Of a stretch of DNA of 21,073 nucleotides, positions 1-7,320 are shown in pieces. Both the position numbers and the translations under genes were made by a program. Source of the stretch: a virus; IMG/VR virus record IMGVR_UViG_3300046018_000152, positions 1-21,073 of that record, one strand, 5' to 3'. Every line of letters begins with the position of its first letter. Position 1 is the stretch's first letter. The notes under the pieces are model-generated. The model had not been told where the DNA came from, searched no databases, and saw only the letters and a program-made list of their open reading frames with translations.

Positions 1-244
1 GCTCTGCCCCTTCGATCGCGCACCACCAGCAGGCCAGCCGAGCACACCACGCACCGGCCCGGGCCGAAAGCGTGATGCCGGGCCGCTGGGTGCCCATCCA
101 CATCGCAAGCAGGCCCCACAGTAGCGCAGCCTCTGCGCCCCAGGCTACGGCCTGCGACGCGAAGTAATTCCAGCCAATGGACTCCCCGACATCCGGACCG
201 AACTGGATCGCCCAGGCAAACAGCAGGACGAGCGGGGGGATCAA
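1..244 (-). CDS. Trp-rich small membrane protein, C-terminus cut by window edge
   Basis: An open frame runs from a TTG at 244 off the left edge (81 residues visible). The TTG overlaps the stop of the preceding 52-residue gene as TTGA, the same coupled junction style used elsewhere in this operon, and no ATG or GTG lies close upstream in frame. Codon third positions are strongly G/C, which supports real coding. The protein begins with a hydrophobic stretch (IPPLVLLFAWAI), then a second one around residues 33-50 (AVAWGAEAALLWGLLAMW), followed by a Trp/Cys-rich segment with C67, C72 and C75. It is probably an inner-membrane protein with two or three helices. The position directly after other small membrane proteins and downstream of the tailspike suggests the lysis cassette, but no holin or spanin family signature is recognisable and its function is unknown. 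An internal ATG at residue 48 is a less likely start. Confidence 0.6.
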   Translation of the reverse strand, partial: MIPPLVLLFAWAIQFGPDVGESIGWNYFASQAVAWGAEAALLWGLLAMWMGTQRPGITLSARAGAWCARLACWWCAIEGAE

Positions 245-399
245 TTCTTTTGCCGGCCGCCGGCCGCGAGCGGGTTGATGGTCGGCTGCGTGCCAGCCAC
301 CAGAGCCGCGGCGTCCGCCTTTTTCTGCGCCCGGCGGCGCGCGTAGACCCAGACGCCAGCAATGATGGCCAGCGCACAGACGATTGCGATGATGTGCAT
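241..399 (-). CDS. Small single-pass membrane protein, lysis region
   Basis: This 52-residue protein starts at ATG 399, with a GGGG stretch about 9 bases upstream as a possible ribosome binding site. Residues 2-19 form one hydrophobic helix (HIIAIVCALAIIAGVWVY), followed at once by a strongly basic patch (ARRRAQKK) and an Ala/Gly/Pro-rich soluble tail. By the positive-inside rule the C-terminus should face the cytoplasm. Third codon positions are G/C-rich, as in accepted genes here. It lies 63 bases after the holin-like gene and overlaps the next gene by 4 bases (TTGA). Small one-helix proteins in this position can be holins, antiholins or accessory membrane proteins, and sequence alone does not separate these options. 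The 400-462 gap before it shows no clear promoter or hairpin. Confidence 0.6.
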   Translation of the reverse strand: MHIIAIVCALAIIAGVWVYARRRAQKKADAAALVAGTQPTINPLAAGGRQKN

Positions 400-462
400 G
401 ATGATCGACCCCGTGTAGTTTGTGGGCCGATTGTCACCGAAGCGCGCAAATTTGGCACGGCA

Positions 463-768
463 TCAGTCCAGCTTTGCGGGCCTAGTGCGCATGCGGGCGA
501 GCATGTCGGTGGCCCAGGACTTGAGGGGCTGGTTGTCCGTCTCCTCGGCCGCAAGGAACACTTCCTGCACAAGCTCCAGATCGCGCCGACGGGTCAGCTT
601 CTCGCGGATCGTCAGCCACGTCAGCCAGGCCGCCAGCACTGCGCCGAGTGCGCTGATTCCTGACATCTCGCCGAACATGAACTGATACCCGACCGCGCCC
701 CATGCTGGGATATTGCCCCACAGGGACAGCAGCCGGTTGTGCAGCCAGTCGATGCAGGCCGTGATCAT
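463..768 (-). CDS. Putative holin-like membrane protein
   Basis: The 101-residue protein starts at ATG 768, chosen because it overlaps the stop of the zinc-ribbon gene as ATGA (765-768); an open frame continues upstream to 816 but would overlap that gene by about 50 bases. Residues 1-36 are amphipathic and Trp-rich (IDWLHNRLLSLWGNIPAW). Residues about 37-57 form a clear membrane helix (SGISALGAVLAAWLTWLTI). The rest is a charged cytoplasmic-type tail with a coiled-coil look (REKLTRRRDLELVQEVFLA). Small size, one strong helix plus a charged tail, and position after the tailspike fit a phage holin or lysis regulator. This is a context-based inference: no holin family motif is identified and no endolysin gene is in the window to confirm the cassette. 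Confidence 0.65.
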   Translation of the reverse strand: MITACIDWLHNRLLSLWGNIPAWGAVGYQFMFGEMSGISALGAVLAAWLTWLTIREKLTRRRDLELVQEVFLAAEETDNQPLKSWATDMLARMRTRPAKLD

Positions 769-995
769 TTCGCTGCGCCCGTCGACAAATACGGCGACGC
801 CTTCCCGGTCTGCCAATACCGCCTGACGGCACCGCTGTCTTCATCCTCGGCCCATGTGCCGCATGCCCGGCATGTGAGCCGCAGGTATGGCACATTGCCG
901 GAGAAAACAGATGACCCTTTCATTGGATGCGACTCTTCCGGCTGCGAGGTGTCACCGCATTTCGGACAGGTGGATTGCTTGGGTGTGGTGATCAT
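765..995 (-). CDS. Small zinc-ribbon protein
   Basis: This 76-residue protein starts at ATG 995, two bases after the tailspike stop (TGA-TC-ATG). It carries two CxxC knuckles, CPKC (C10, C13) and CRAC (C42, C45), separated by 28 residues, the layout of a treble-clef or zinc-ribbon fold binding one zinc ion. Beta-type residues (VPYLRLTC) precede the second knuckle as expected for such a ribbon. The C-terminal part is acidic then basic (EDEDSG, RRYWQTGK). It ends inside the start codon of the holin-like gene. Its role is unknown: it could bind nucleic acid or another protein, or help regulate late or lysis genes. The longer open frame upstream to 1262 lies inside the tailspike gene and is rejected. 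Confidence 0.7.
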   Translation of the reverse strand: MITTPKQSTCPKCGDTSQPEESHPMKGSSVFSGNVPYLRLTCRACGTWAEDEDSGAVRRYWQTGKASPYLSTGAAK

Positions 996-997
996 GA

Positions 998-3268
998 TCA
1001 GTACAGGGTCGTTGTGATCAGCCGCGCATCGGCGTCGAATACCCTGACTGCTGCATTCGTCGCTGTGGCATTGTGCGTCAGCACATAGTTTGGATAGGTT
1101 CCGGAAAGGATCGATGCCCCCGCAGGGATGCCGGTCCCCTGGATACGCTGCCCTGCCGCAAAGTCGTTGAAGCCTGTGACGGTGTGCGTCACTGTGATAT
1201 TCGGGCTTCCGCTTGTCGTTGCCGCTGTTGCTGCCACGTGCGCCGCTGGATACCACATGCATGTCAATGCGATGGCGCCGGATGGTGCATTCAGGCCGAT
1301 ACCTTCAAGTGTGATGGTCGACCCGACAATGGTTTTGATGATGCCGATGGGCCAGTTCAATGCGGTCAGCGTCGTGCCATCGATACGCTCGATTGAGCAC
1401 GTCGACACATAGATGGCATCTGACGCAGCCAGCACGAGTGGATCAGTCGCCGTAAATGTGGCATTGTAGTTGCTCAGCGATACCGTCGGCGAGCCCAGCG
1501 AGACAGACCCCATGCCAAGCTGTACGCGCAGAAGATTCCCGGTGGCCTTGTCATCAATAAACGAGCCGGGCCAAACCTGATAGTTGCCGCCGATGAAATC
1601 GTTTCCATCATCGGCCCGATAAACTTCATCAAATGAAGCCCGGAAACCCTGCGCCTTGTTTGTGGCGCTGCGGTGCGTGACACCACGCATCTTCACCCAT
1701 TTCAGTGCTTCTCGGTTGAACAGCACAGCCGGAGCGCATTGGAATGTGCACTGATCGAACAGTAGGGTATTTTTCTGCCCTCTGTCTGTAGAGTGGTAGA
1801 AGCGGATCGGGAAGCCATACGTTCTAGCGCCTACCGCATTCGGCGCGATGAAAGTGCAATCTCGGAAACTGACCGGGGCGAAGCTGGTCATCGACGCATC
1901 TTTGCCGGAAATCGTCTCACCAGACCGAAGCCAGAACGTGCAGTTTTGGAAGCTGAACGGTATCAGGTTGAAATTACCGCTATCGCCAATGAATCCAATC
2001 GACCAGATGTTTTCGGCATACACGCCGTAAAGTGATCCCTTTTGTGTGATGACACCAGCGCCCCCCGTCATACTAAGGGTCTTGACGAGGTGAGTACAGT
2101 TTGCAATGTCACCACCTACCCATGTAAACCCGCTACTACCCGTCTTCGTTGAATATGTGTAGTCATCAACGACAGTGTGAACGTTGCTGGCGTTTATGTT
2201 AGTTATGAGCCATCCCTTATGGTTCAACTGCCCAAATGAAATTGCCACCTTGACACTTGTGAAGCTGCAGTACTCGATAGCACCATCTTCATTGTTGTTG
2301 ATACTCCATCCGCCGGGGCTTGCGGAAATTCCAACAACTTGATTACGAAACCTACACCTACTGATGCGGACCTGCGACCCTGCCAACGAGGTAGTCGAGT
2401 TATAGAATGATGACAGGCCAGAATATCCGCCATCAGGCGGTAACCCTGTTGAAAATGGATCTATAGCAATAGCACACTGTGGGCTGTACTGCGTATCCCG
2501 GCACGACCCATTATTAAAATCAGACGCCAACAGGAAATTCGTAGTCGTGAAATTGTTTGGACCGATAAACTGCACGAATTCTATACTCACCGACCGGGCA
2601 CCCTGCACGATGATCGCCGGCCTGTCGGTGATGGCCGTATGGTCGAGAATCACGCCTTTGTCGGTGCGGGTCGTCACGCCTTCGCCACGGATATGCAGAT
2701 GAATGAACGTACCAGCGAGGTACACCATCAGCGGCGAGCTGATCTTGTAGATCCCGGACGGCCAGAACCCTCCGTGATTCCCGGCGACACAGGCATCAAG
2801 CCACGCCTGCAGGCCCGTGGTCGAATCCGCCACGCCTGTGGGGTCGACCCCCGGGAATGCCGTGGCGATCAGGCTGCGGCTCTTGAGGTATGCATCGACC
2901 GTCGTGCTTGATGCTGTGCTGGCCGGCTTGAATCCCACCAGCGCCGCTCCCTTGCCGCTTGCGGTGCTGGCAAGGTCTGCGCGCAGCCCGATGTCTGGTA
3001 CGGAAACACCATTGATTGACGCCCCGATCAATGCGCCGGCAACAGTCTTGAGTTGGAATGTGTACGGGCTATCACCCAGCCAAACCTGCGCCTCCCCACG
3101 AGAATCAAGCTGCACTGGGTTTGCATTCGGCGTGCCAAGCGTTGAATCAGTGAAAGTCGCAAGTGGCGTAGCCGTTCCGCTGGCGTAGGTGTAGAGTAAG
3201 GCCCCGACTGCCGGGCTGTTGTCGTCAAGAAAGCCCTTGAAGATCCCGCCTGTGTAGCTGTATGCCAT
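998..3268 (-). CDS. Tailspike / tail fibre with beta-helix (receptor-binding)
   Basis: A 756-residue protein at the P22 gene 9 position, after the ejection proteins. Residues 1-73 form the head-binding type N-terminus common to many podovirus and siphovirus fibres (GTATPLATFTDSTLGTPNAN, then PVQLDSRGEAQVWL). A linker (LRADLASTASGKGAALVGF) follows at about 95-113. From about residue 138 (FPGVDPTGVADST, later GGFWPSGIYKI) it resembles the start of pectate-lyase-like right-handed beta-helix domains. Repeated NCTFWL, DCTFIA and QCTFQC rungs at mid-protein support a parallel beta-helix. The last about 150 residues look like beta-sandwich modules (GSPNITVTH, GQRIQGTGIPAG). It should bind, and may cleave, a surface polysaccharide; no catalytic residues can be assigned by eye. 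The middle third is less GC-rich than the flanks (26 of 60 bases in 2161-2220), a sign of modular exchange. Confidence 0.9.
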   Translation of the reverse strand: MAYSYTGGIFKGFLDDNSPAVGALLYTYASGTATPLATFTDSTLGTPNANPVQLDSRGEAQVWLGDSPYTFQLKTVAGALIGASINGVSVPDIGLRADLASTASGKGAALVGFKPASTASSTTVDAYLKSRSLIATAFPGVDPTGVADSTTGLQAWLDACVAGNHGGFWPSGIYKISSPLMVYLAGTFIHLHIRGEGVTTRTDKGVILDHTAITDRPAIIVQGARSVSIEFVQFIGPNNFTTTNFLLASDFNNGSCRDTQYSPQCAIAIDPFSTGLPPDGGYSGLSSFYNSTTSLAGSQVRISRCRFRNQVVGISASPGGWSINNNEDGAIEYCSFTSVKVAISFGQLNHKGWLITNINASNVHTVVDDYTYSTKTGSSGFTWVGGDIANCTHLVKTLSMTGGAGVITQKGSLYGVYAENIWSIGFIGDSGNFNLIPFSFQNCTFWLRSGETISGKDASMTSFAPVSFRDCTFIAPNAVGARTYGFPIRFYHSTDRGQKNTLLFDQCTFQCAPAVLFNREALKWVKMRGVTHRSATNKAQGFRASFDEVYRADDGNDFIGGNYQVWPGSFIDDKATGNLLRVQLGMGSVSLGSPTVSLSNYNATFTATDPLVLAASDAIYVSTCSIERIDGTTLTALNWPIGIIKTIVGSTITLEGIGLNAPSGAIALTCMWYPAAHVAATAATTSGSPNITVTHTVTGFNDFAAGQRIQGTGIPAGASILSGTYPNYVLTHNATATNAAVRVFDADARLITTTLY

Positions 3269-3271
3269 GAC

Positions 3272-3385
3272 TCAAAAGGCCCCGTGATGATTGGAAGTTT
3301 GCTGCTGCTTTGGCTGGTCTGCTGGTGCGTGCACAAGGCGGTTTACCCCTATGCGATGCTCAGCCAAGAGGAATTCGATGCGCAT
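3272..3385 (-). CDS. Possible 37-residue coupled ORF between ejection protein and tailspike
   Basis: A short frame starts at ATG 3385, overlapping the stop of the large ejection gene as TGATG, and ends at 3272, three bases before the tailspike ATG, so it fills the gap exactly. The product (MRIEFLLAEHRIGVNRLV..., ending QQQTSNHHGAF) resembles nothing I know. About half its codons end in G/C, lower than accepted genes here. It may serve only to carry ribosomes from the ejection gene to the tailspike gene, or be chance. It competes with an opposite-strand ORF at 3287-3433, and both are unlikely to be real together. Confidence 0.3.
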   Translation of the reverse strand: MRIEFLLAEHRIGVNRLVHAPADQPKQQQTSNHHGAF

Positions 3386-3433
3386 CACTTGCCCGTGTTG
3401 AGGAAGTCGGACAAGTTGACAAACCGGCCTTGA
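3287..3433 (+). CDS. Possible opposite-strand membrane micro-protein
   Basis: This would be the only plus-strand gene: 48 residues from ATG 3287, preceded by AAAGG seven bases upstream. Residues 2-20 form a strong membrane helix (IGSLLLLWLVCWCVHKAVY), followed by a charged soluble tail (LSQEEFDAHHLPVLRKSDK). About 35 of 47 codons end in G/C, better than the competing minus-strand frame. It converges with the ejection gene and overlaps its 3' end by 49 bases. Only a weak promoter-like pair lies upstream (TTGAAG, 18 bases, TATGCC). In P22 the gap between genes 16 and 9 holds the immI region with the superinfection-exclusion gene sieA; that positional match is the reason to keep this candidate, not any sequence similarity. 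Confidence 0.3.
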   Translation: MIGSLLLLWLVCWCVHKAVYPYAMLSQEEFDAHHLPVLRKSDKLTNRP

Positions 3434-5796
3434 GCCGCCTTGAGTTCTGACTGAGTCGCCAATCGGTTTGCAAGGCGGTTGCCCATGAATGCCCCAGCGC
3501 CGCCGCCGACAGGGCCGCCGACCATCGTGCCGAGCCCCAGGCCACCCGCCTCAAGTGCCCGCGATGTTGCCGCTTGAACGAGATTGTGCCCCTGCACATG
3601 CGCGCCCGGATAGGCCTGCGATTTTTCGAGGATGTCGCCAGCTTCTCGCAAGGTGCCGAAACGCTGCATCTCCTCGGGCGAGAACACGGAACCAAGCCGC
3701 TCGCTGTTCGCTTTCAGATACTCACGCACACCCTTGGCATTCCACTGCCCGACTTGCTTGCTGCCGAGTTCATGGATGCGGGTGGCAAACTGTGCTCGGA
3801 TCTCGTTGAGGGCGGATTGACCCTGCGCCTGCAGCTCTGGCGGCATCTCTTTGAGAGTCCGCACAACATGCCGCATCTGATCTACCGGCATGGTCGTGAT
3901 GGCGTTTGGGATCTTCTCGACCGGTACCGTTCGGTTGATGCCTTCGGGCCCTGATACATCGGCGATCTTGGCGATTCCATTCGGGTTGTCCAGCTTGGCG
4001 CCACGCTCTGCGCGCATTGCCCTGGCTTCCGAGTAGATATCTTGCCCGGCTGCTGATGTCACATCTTCATCAAGCGCATCCTTGAGCTTGCCGACCCACT
4101 TGCTGTTTTGTGGGCTCCACTGCTCGTTAAGGTACTTCCGCAGCGTCTCGGCTTGCTGCGCAGTCGAGAACACCGAACCGTCGTCACCGATCAGGCTGAG
4201 CTTTTTGGCGTAGGCATTGACAGCGACGCGCAGATGTACACGGTCGCTATTCGTCATCTCAGCGTCGTCACCCAGCACAGTTCGGAACCTGTCTAGCTGT
4301 GTCGGCACGCCGCCTGCTCGCTCATCGGCGATCTTGTAGAGCGCGCTGGTGCGGGTGTTGTACCAATCCTTGAGCGAGTCAAGCGCCGTTGCGACCGTAG
4401 CGCCCCGTGTCATCACGTCAGCTTGGTCAACCCCGAATGTCCCGCCCGTCTGTCGCGCCAGGCCTTCAGCATGGCTCGTGATAGCGGCCTTCTCCGCATC
4501 AAGCCGGGCCTTCATCAGATCGCCGGCCGGGCCATCTTTCTTCGCCCACTGGTTCTCAGTCGCTGCGTCCTTGGCATTCCCACTCAGGGCCGACTTGCGG
4601 GCATCGGTGATGCCAACTTCTTGCAGGATGGCGGCTCGCCGGGCCTGCTCGGATGCCGGCAGGGTCTTCGTGGCCGACAACTCCGGCACCTGCCCAACCT
4701 CGCCGACAGCGGAAATCGTCGGCCCGGCACGCTCAGCAACCATCGTCGGGTAGGCTGGGGCAGCCGGGATAGGCTGGGCAGATCCAGGCGCGGGCAGGCG
4801 GATCAGCGGCGCAGGGGGAACAGCGGCAGGCGCTGGCTGGATGAGCGGGCGCGGTGCTGGTGTGATCGGCGGCAACGGGGCCAGAGGCTGCGCAGCCACT
4901 GCCTGCGGCACGACTGGCGATGTCACCGCAGCTTGCGGCGCATCAACAGCAGCCGGTGCCGCAGCGACAGCCCCCATGGTCGGCTCGACACGCGGCTGAA
5001 TGAGCGCCGCAGGGGTATCGGCGTTTCGAATTAGCCGCAGCGAAGCGCCCGTAGCAGCCCCGGCCCCCTTCAGTGCGACCCCTGGGCCGATGAAGCTGGT
5101 GGCCGCATTTGCCAGCACGCCCAGCGCAGGGCTGCCGGTCGCCTCTGCCAGCCTGCTTCCGACATACTCGCCGGCATGGCCAGGCCATGTCAGCGGATTT
5201 GCTGGGTGCTGCATAGCCTCAACCCCAGCTATGCCCCCGGGTGTCTCTGGCTGGTAGGTGTGGGCCTGCTGGTAGTCAGTCACAGCCTGGCCGCCAGCGA
5301 CAGCAGCATCAGACAGGCTCTGCCCGTTGTAGACGCCGCGTGCAGTGACACCCAGACCCTTCAGCCCGCCGACGATACTGGAACCGATGCCGGTGAGTGT
5401 GTTTGCTGCCGTCTCAAGCGCCCCCTTCTCTACAACATAGGGATCTCGCCTTGCCGGCCTGTCAGACTGCGACTGTGGAGGCGGTGCGACGGGGGCGGGA
5501 GTGCGCTCTTGCTGCCTGCCTGGGCTTGACGGCTGGCTCAGCAGATTCGCGATGGCGTCGAAACGGTCTGGAGCAGCGGGTGGGGCCTGCTCCGGTGCTC
5601 CCATGCGCTGCAGCTCGCGAGAGACTGCACCCGCACTGGCCTGGTCGCCTGATGCGCGGGCCTTGGCAAGCTCTTGCTGCCTGATCCTTGCGCCGATGGC
5701 GTCGCGCTGCGCCTGGACGGATGGGTCAACCCGCGCTCCTGCGTTGGCGGATGCCGGGGCAGCAAGTAGGGCATTCAGGGCGTCAAAGTCGGCCAT
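3385..5796 (-). CDS. DNA ejection (injection) protein, gp16-like position
   Basis: An 803-residue protein, third of three ejection proteins; in P22 this slot is gene 16 (about 609 residues), whose product enters the cell with the DNA and helps it cross the inner membrane. The start at 5796 overlaps the previous stop as TAATG. Visible regions: Ala-rich N-terminus with a repeated FDA..LL..P motif (residues 4-16 and 79-91); hydrophobic Gly-rich segments at about 134-152 (TGIGSSIVGGLKGLGVTA) and 222-255; a Pro/Ala-rich linker at about 268-350; a helical, charged central and C-terminal region; and a Gly-rich amphipathic segment near the end (GGLGLGTMVGGPVGGGAGAF). Such Gly-rich amphipathic stretches suit a protein that inserts in a membrane. 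Function rests on gene order and composition; no lytic transglycosylase motif is evident. Confidence 0.8.
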   Translation of the reverse strand: MADFDALNALLAAPASANAGARVDPSVQAQRDAIGARIRQQELAKARASGDQASAGAVSRELQRMGAPEQAPPAAPDRFDAIANLLSQPSSPGRQQERTPAPVAPPPQSQSDRPARRDPYVVEKGALETAANTLTGIGSSIVGGLKGLGVTARGVYNGQSLSDAAVAGGQAVTDYQQAHTYQPETPGGIAGVEAMQHPANPLTWPGHAGEYVGSRLAEATGSPALGVLANAATSFIGPGVALKGAGAATGASLRLIRNADTPAALIQPRVEPTMGAVAAAPAAVDAPQAAVTSPVVPQAVAAQPLAPLPPITPAPRPLIQPAPAAVPPAPLIRLPAPGSAQPIPAAPAYPTMVAERAGPTISAVGEVGQVPELSATKTLPASEQARRAAILQEVGITDARKSALSGNAKDAATENQWAKKDGPAGDLMKARLDAEKAAITSHAEGLARQTGGTFGVDQADVMTRGATVATALDSLKDWYNTRTSALYKIADERAGGVPTQLDRFRTVLGDDAEMTNSDRVHLRVAVNAYAKKLSLIGDDGSVFSTAQQAETLRKYLNEQWSPQNSKWVGKLKDALDEDVTSAAGQDIYSEARAMRAERGAKLDNPNGIAKIADVSGPEGINRTVPVEKIPNAITTMPVDQMRHVVRTLKEMPPELQAQGQSALNEIRAQFATRIHELGSKQVGQWNAKGVREYLKANSERLGSVFSPEEMQRFGTLREAGDILEKSQAYPGAHVQGHNLVQAATSRALEAGGLGLGTMVGGPVGGGAGAFMGNRLANRLATQSELKAAQGRFVNLSDFLNTGK

Positions 5797-7319
5797 TACA
5801 GGCGCCCTTTCTTCGTCAGGGTCTGAATGGCCTTGTTCTTCATCATCAGCGTGTTTGCGCCCTTCGATCCGGGGCCGCCAGCCTCTTCGATGATGGCCTG
5901 AACTTCGGCGTCGTCGCCCTGATCCATGGCGCTGTGCAGCCGCATGAGCCGCACATCGAAGTTGTCCGCCCAGACCTTGTCAAAGGTGCGCTTTGCTGTG
6001 ACATCCCCACCGGCAGCATCGATAGCCGCCGTGACGCCTGATCGGTAGAACTCAGCTCCCGTGGTCAGTGCGTCATTGAGCGCGGCAATCTTCTTCAGTG
6101 CAGCCGGGGTGTACTCAAGCGATCCGTTCGCTCGCACGGCAGCTTCAAGCCCTGCATTCGTGTGCGGCCCCATGCTCTGTGCCGCAACTAGCGCCTGCCG
6201 CTCAAGCATCTTGCCAAGAACGTTGTTGTCTGTGGCCGCATCTCCCGCCACAGACCCGCCAGACAGGTCAGACAGCTTCTTGGCGGCCTGCCCCCACATG
6301 CCCGATTTCGTTCCCTTGTCGACCTCGGCAATGATCGTGCGGTTGATGTCGTGCATCACCGGGGCGTTGTTCGCCGCTGCATGCGCTGCCGTCAGCTCAT
6401 CCGACTGCGCTGCAATCTGCTGCGGCTGGCCTGGGGCAAGCACGATTGGGCCGGAACGAGGCGCAGGCTTCGCGCCGGGTGCTGCGGGCACAGGCGGTGC
6501 GTTGCCTGGGGTGTAGGCACCGGGAACGCCGCTGGTGCCGGTGATATTCCCGTTCGCGTCTCGGTTGACGACATACGGGTTGTGCAGTTGGTCGTTCTGG
6601 ATGACCTGCCGCTCGCCCGGAGGGATCTGGTTCGCTACTGCTCCGACCTGCTGCGGTGCGCCCGGCATGTATGGGCTGCTCTGCAACAGCGTGGTCTGCG
6701 CCCCGTTGTTCACCGGCAGCGTGTTCACGCCCTGCGAGGTTGGCGCCAGCATGCTGTTGCGGGTGTTCAGTGCCCAGCTCCGAAGCGCGTTGACATCGTG
6801 CAGCGGGGCGTATTTCGACACCTTGGTGATGAGCGGGGCAAGCGCCGGGTTTGTGTCGGCAAGCTGCGCCATACTGGACGCGAACCGCTCAGGCGACAGC
6901 GCCGGGTCCATCGCAAGCGCCCCGACCGTCGATGCGATGTCCGTGCGCTGCTTGGCGTTCAGGTCTTGCGTGCTGTTCTTGATGCTGATGAGGTCTTTGG
7001 CAGTCTCGTTGAGCTGCTTGGCGATGGCCGGGCCGTAGTAGGCGGGGCTTGCCTTGAGCGCAGCATTCGATGCGCCGACAGCATCAAACCCGCCGTCAGG
7101 CTGGTGATATGCGTTCCAGTCGATGGCCCCCAACCGTTCGCGCTCTGCCGTCTGCGCGGCAAGCTGCTGCTGTTGCAGTCGGCTGGTTTCGATGTTCTGC
7201 GTGCTGGCCTGATTCGCAAGCTGCTGGCCTTGGATGCCGAGCAGCGAGGACACAGGCCGCAGCACCGTGTCGAAACTCGGTGGCGTGACTTGCAGTGGGA
7301 TGCTGGTGTCGAGTGGCAT
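5796..7319 (-). CDS. DNA ejection (injection) protein, gp20-like position
   Basis: A 507-residue protein starting at ATG 7319, one base after the previous stop. P22 gp20, in the equivalent slot, is about 471 residues. The N-terminus has a Gln-rich helical stretch (GQQLANQAS, SRLQQQQLAAQTAERERL), followed by a mainly helical domain, a Pro/Ala/Gly linker near residues 250-300 (PPVPAAPGAKPAPRSGP), and a helical C-terminal domain ending in a basic tail (NKAIQTLTKKGRL). It should be packed in the virion and expelled into the cell envelope ahead of or with the genome, with the proteins encoded on either side. The assignment rests on gene order, size and composition; I see no enzymatic motif. Confidence 0.78.
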   Translation of the reverse strand: MPLDTSIPLQVTPPSFDTVLRPVSSLLGIQGQQLANQASTQNIETSRLQQQQLAAQTAERERLGAIDWNAYHQPDGGFDAVGASNAALKASPAYYGPAIAKQLNETAKDLISIKNSTQDLNAKQRTDIASTVGALAMDPALSPERFASSMAQLADTNPALAPLITKVSKYAPLHDVNALRSWALNTRNSMLAPTSQGVNTLPVNNGAQTTLLQSSPYMPGAPQQVGAVANQIPPGERQVIQNDQLHNPYVVNRDANGNITGTSGVPGAYTPGNAPPVPAAPGAKPAPRSGPIVLAPGQPQQIAAQSDELTAAHAAANNAPVMHDINRTIIAEVDKGTKSGMWGQAAKKLSDLSGGSVAGDAATDNNVLGKMLERQALVAAQSMGPHTNAGLEAAVRANGSLEYTPAALKKIAALNDALTTGAEFYRSGVTAAIDAAGGDVTAKRTFDKVWADNFDVRLMRLHSAMDQGDDAEVQAIIEEAGGPGSKGANTLMMKNKAIQTLTKKGRL

Positions 7320-7320
7320 A

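Noticed and set aside
996-1262. Upstream extension of the zinc-ribbon frame
   Set aside because: It overlaps the tailspike 3' end in another frame and the ATG at 995 sits immediately after the tailspike stop.
998-3268. Diversity-generating retroelement target (as in Bordetella phage BPP-1)
   Set aside because: No reverse transcriptase, no template/variable repeat pair and no C-type-lectin end in the tailspike were seen.
4423-5034. A 203-codon Arg/Cys-rich plus-strand frame
   Set aside because: Antisense to the large ejection gene; composition is that of a reverse-complement artefact.
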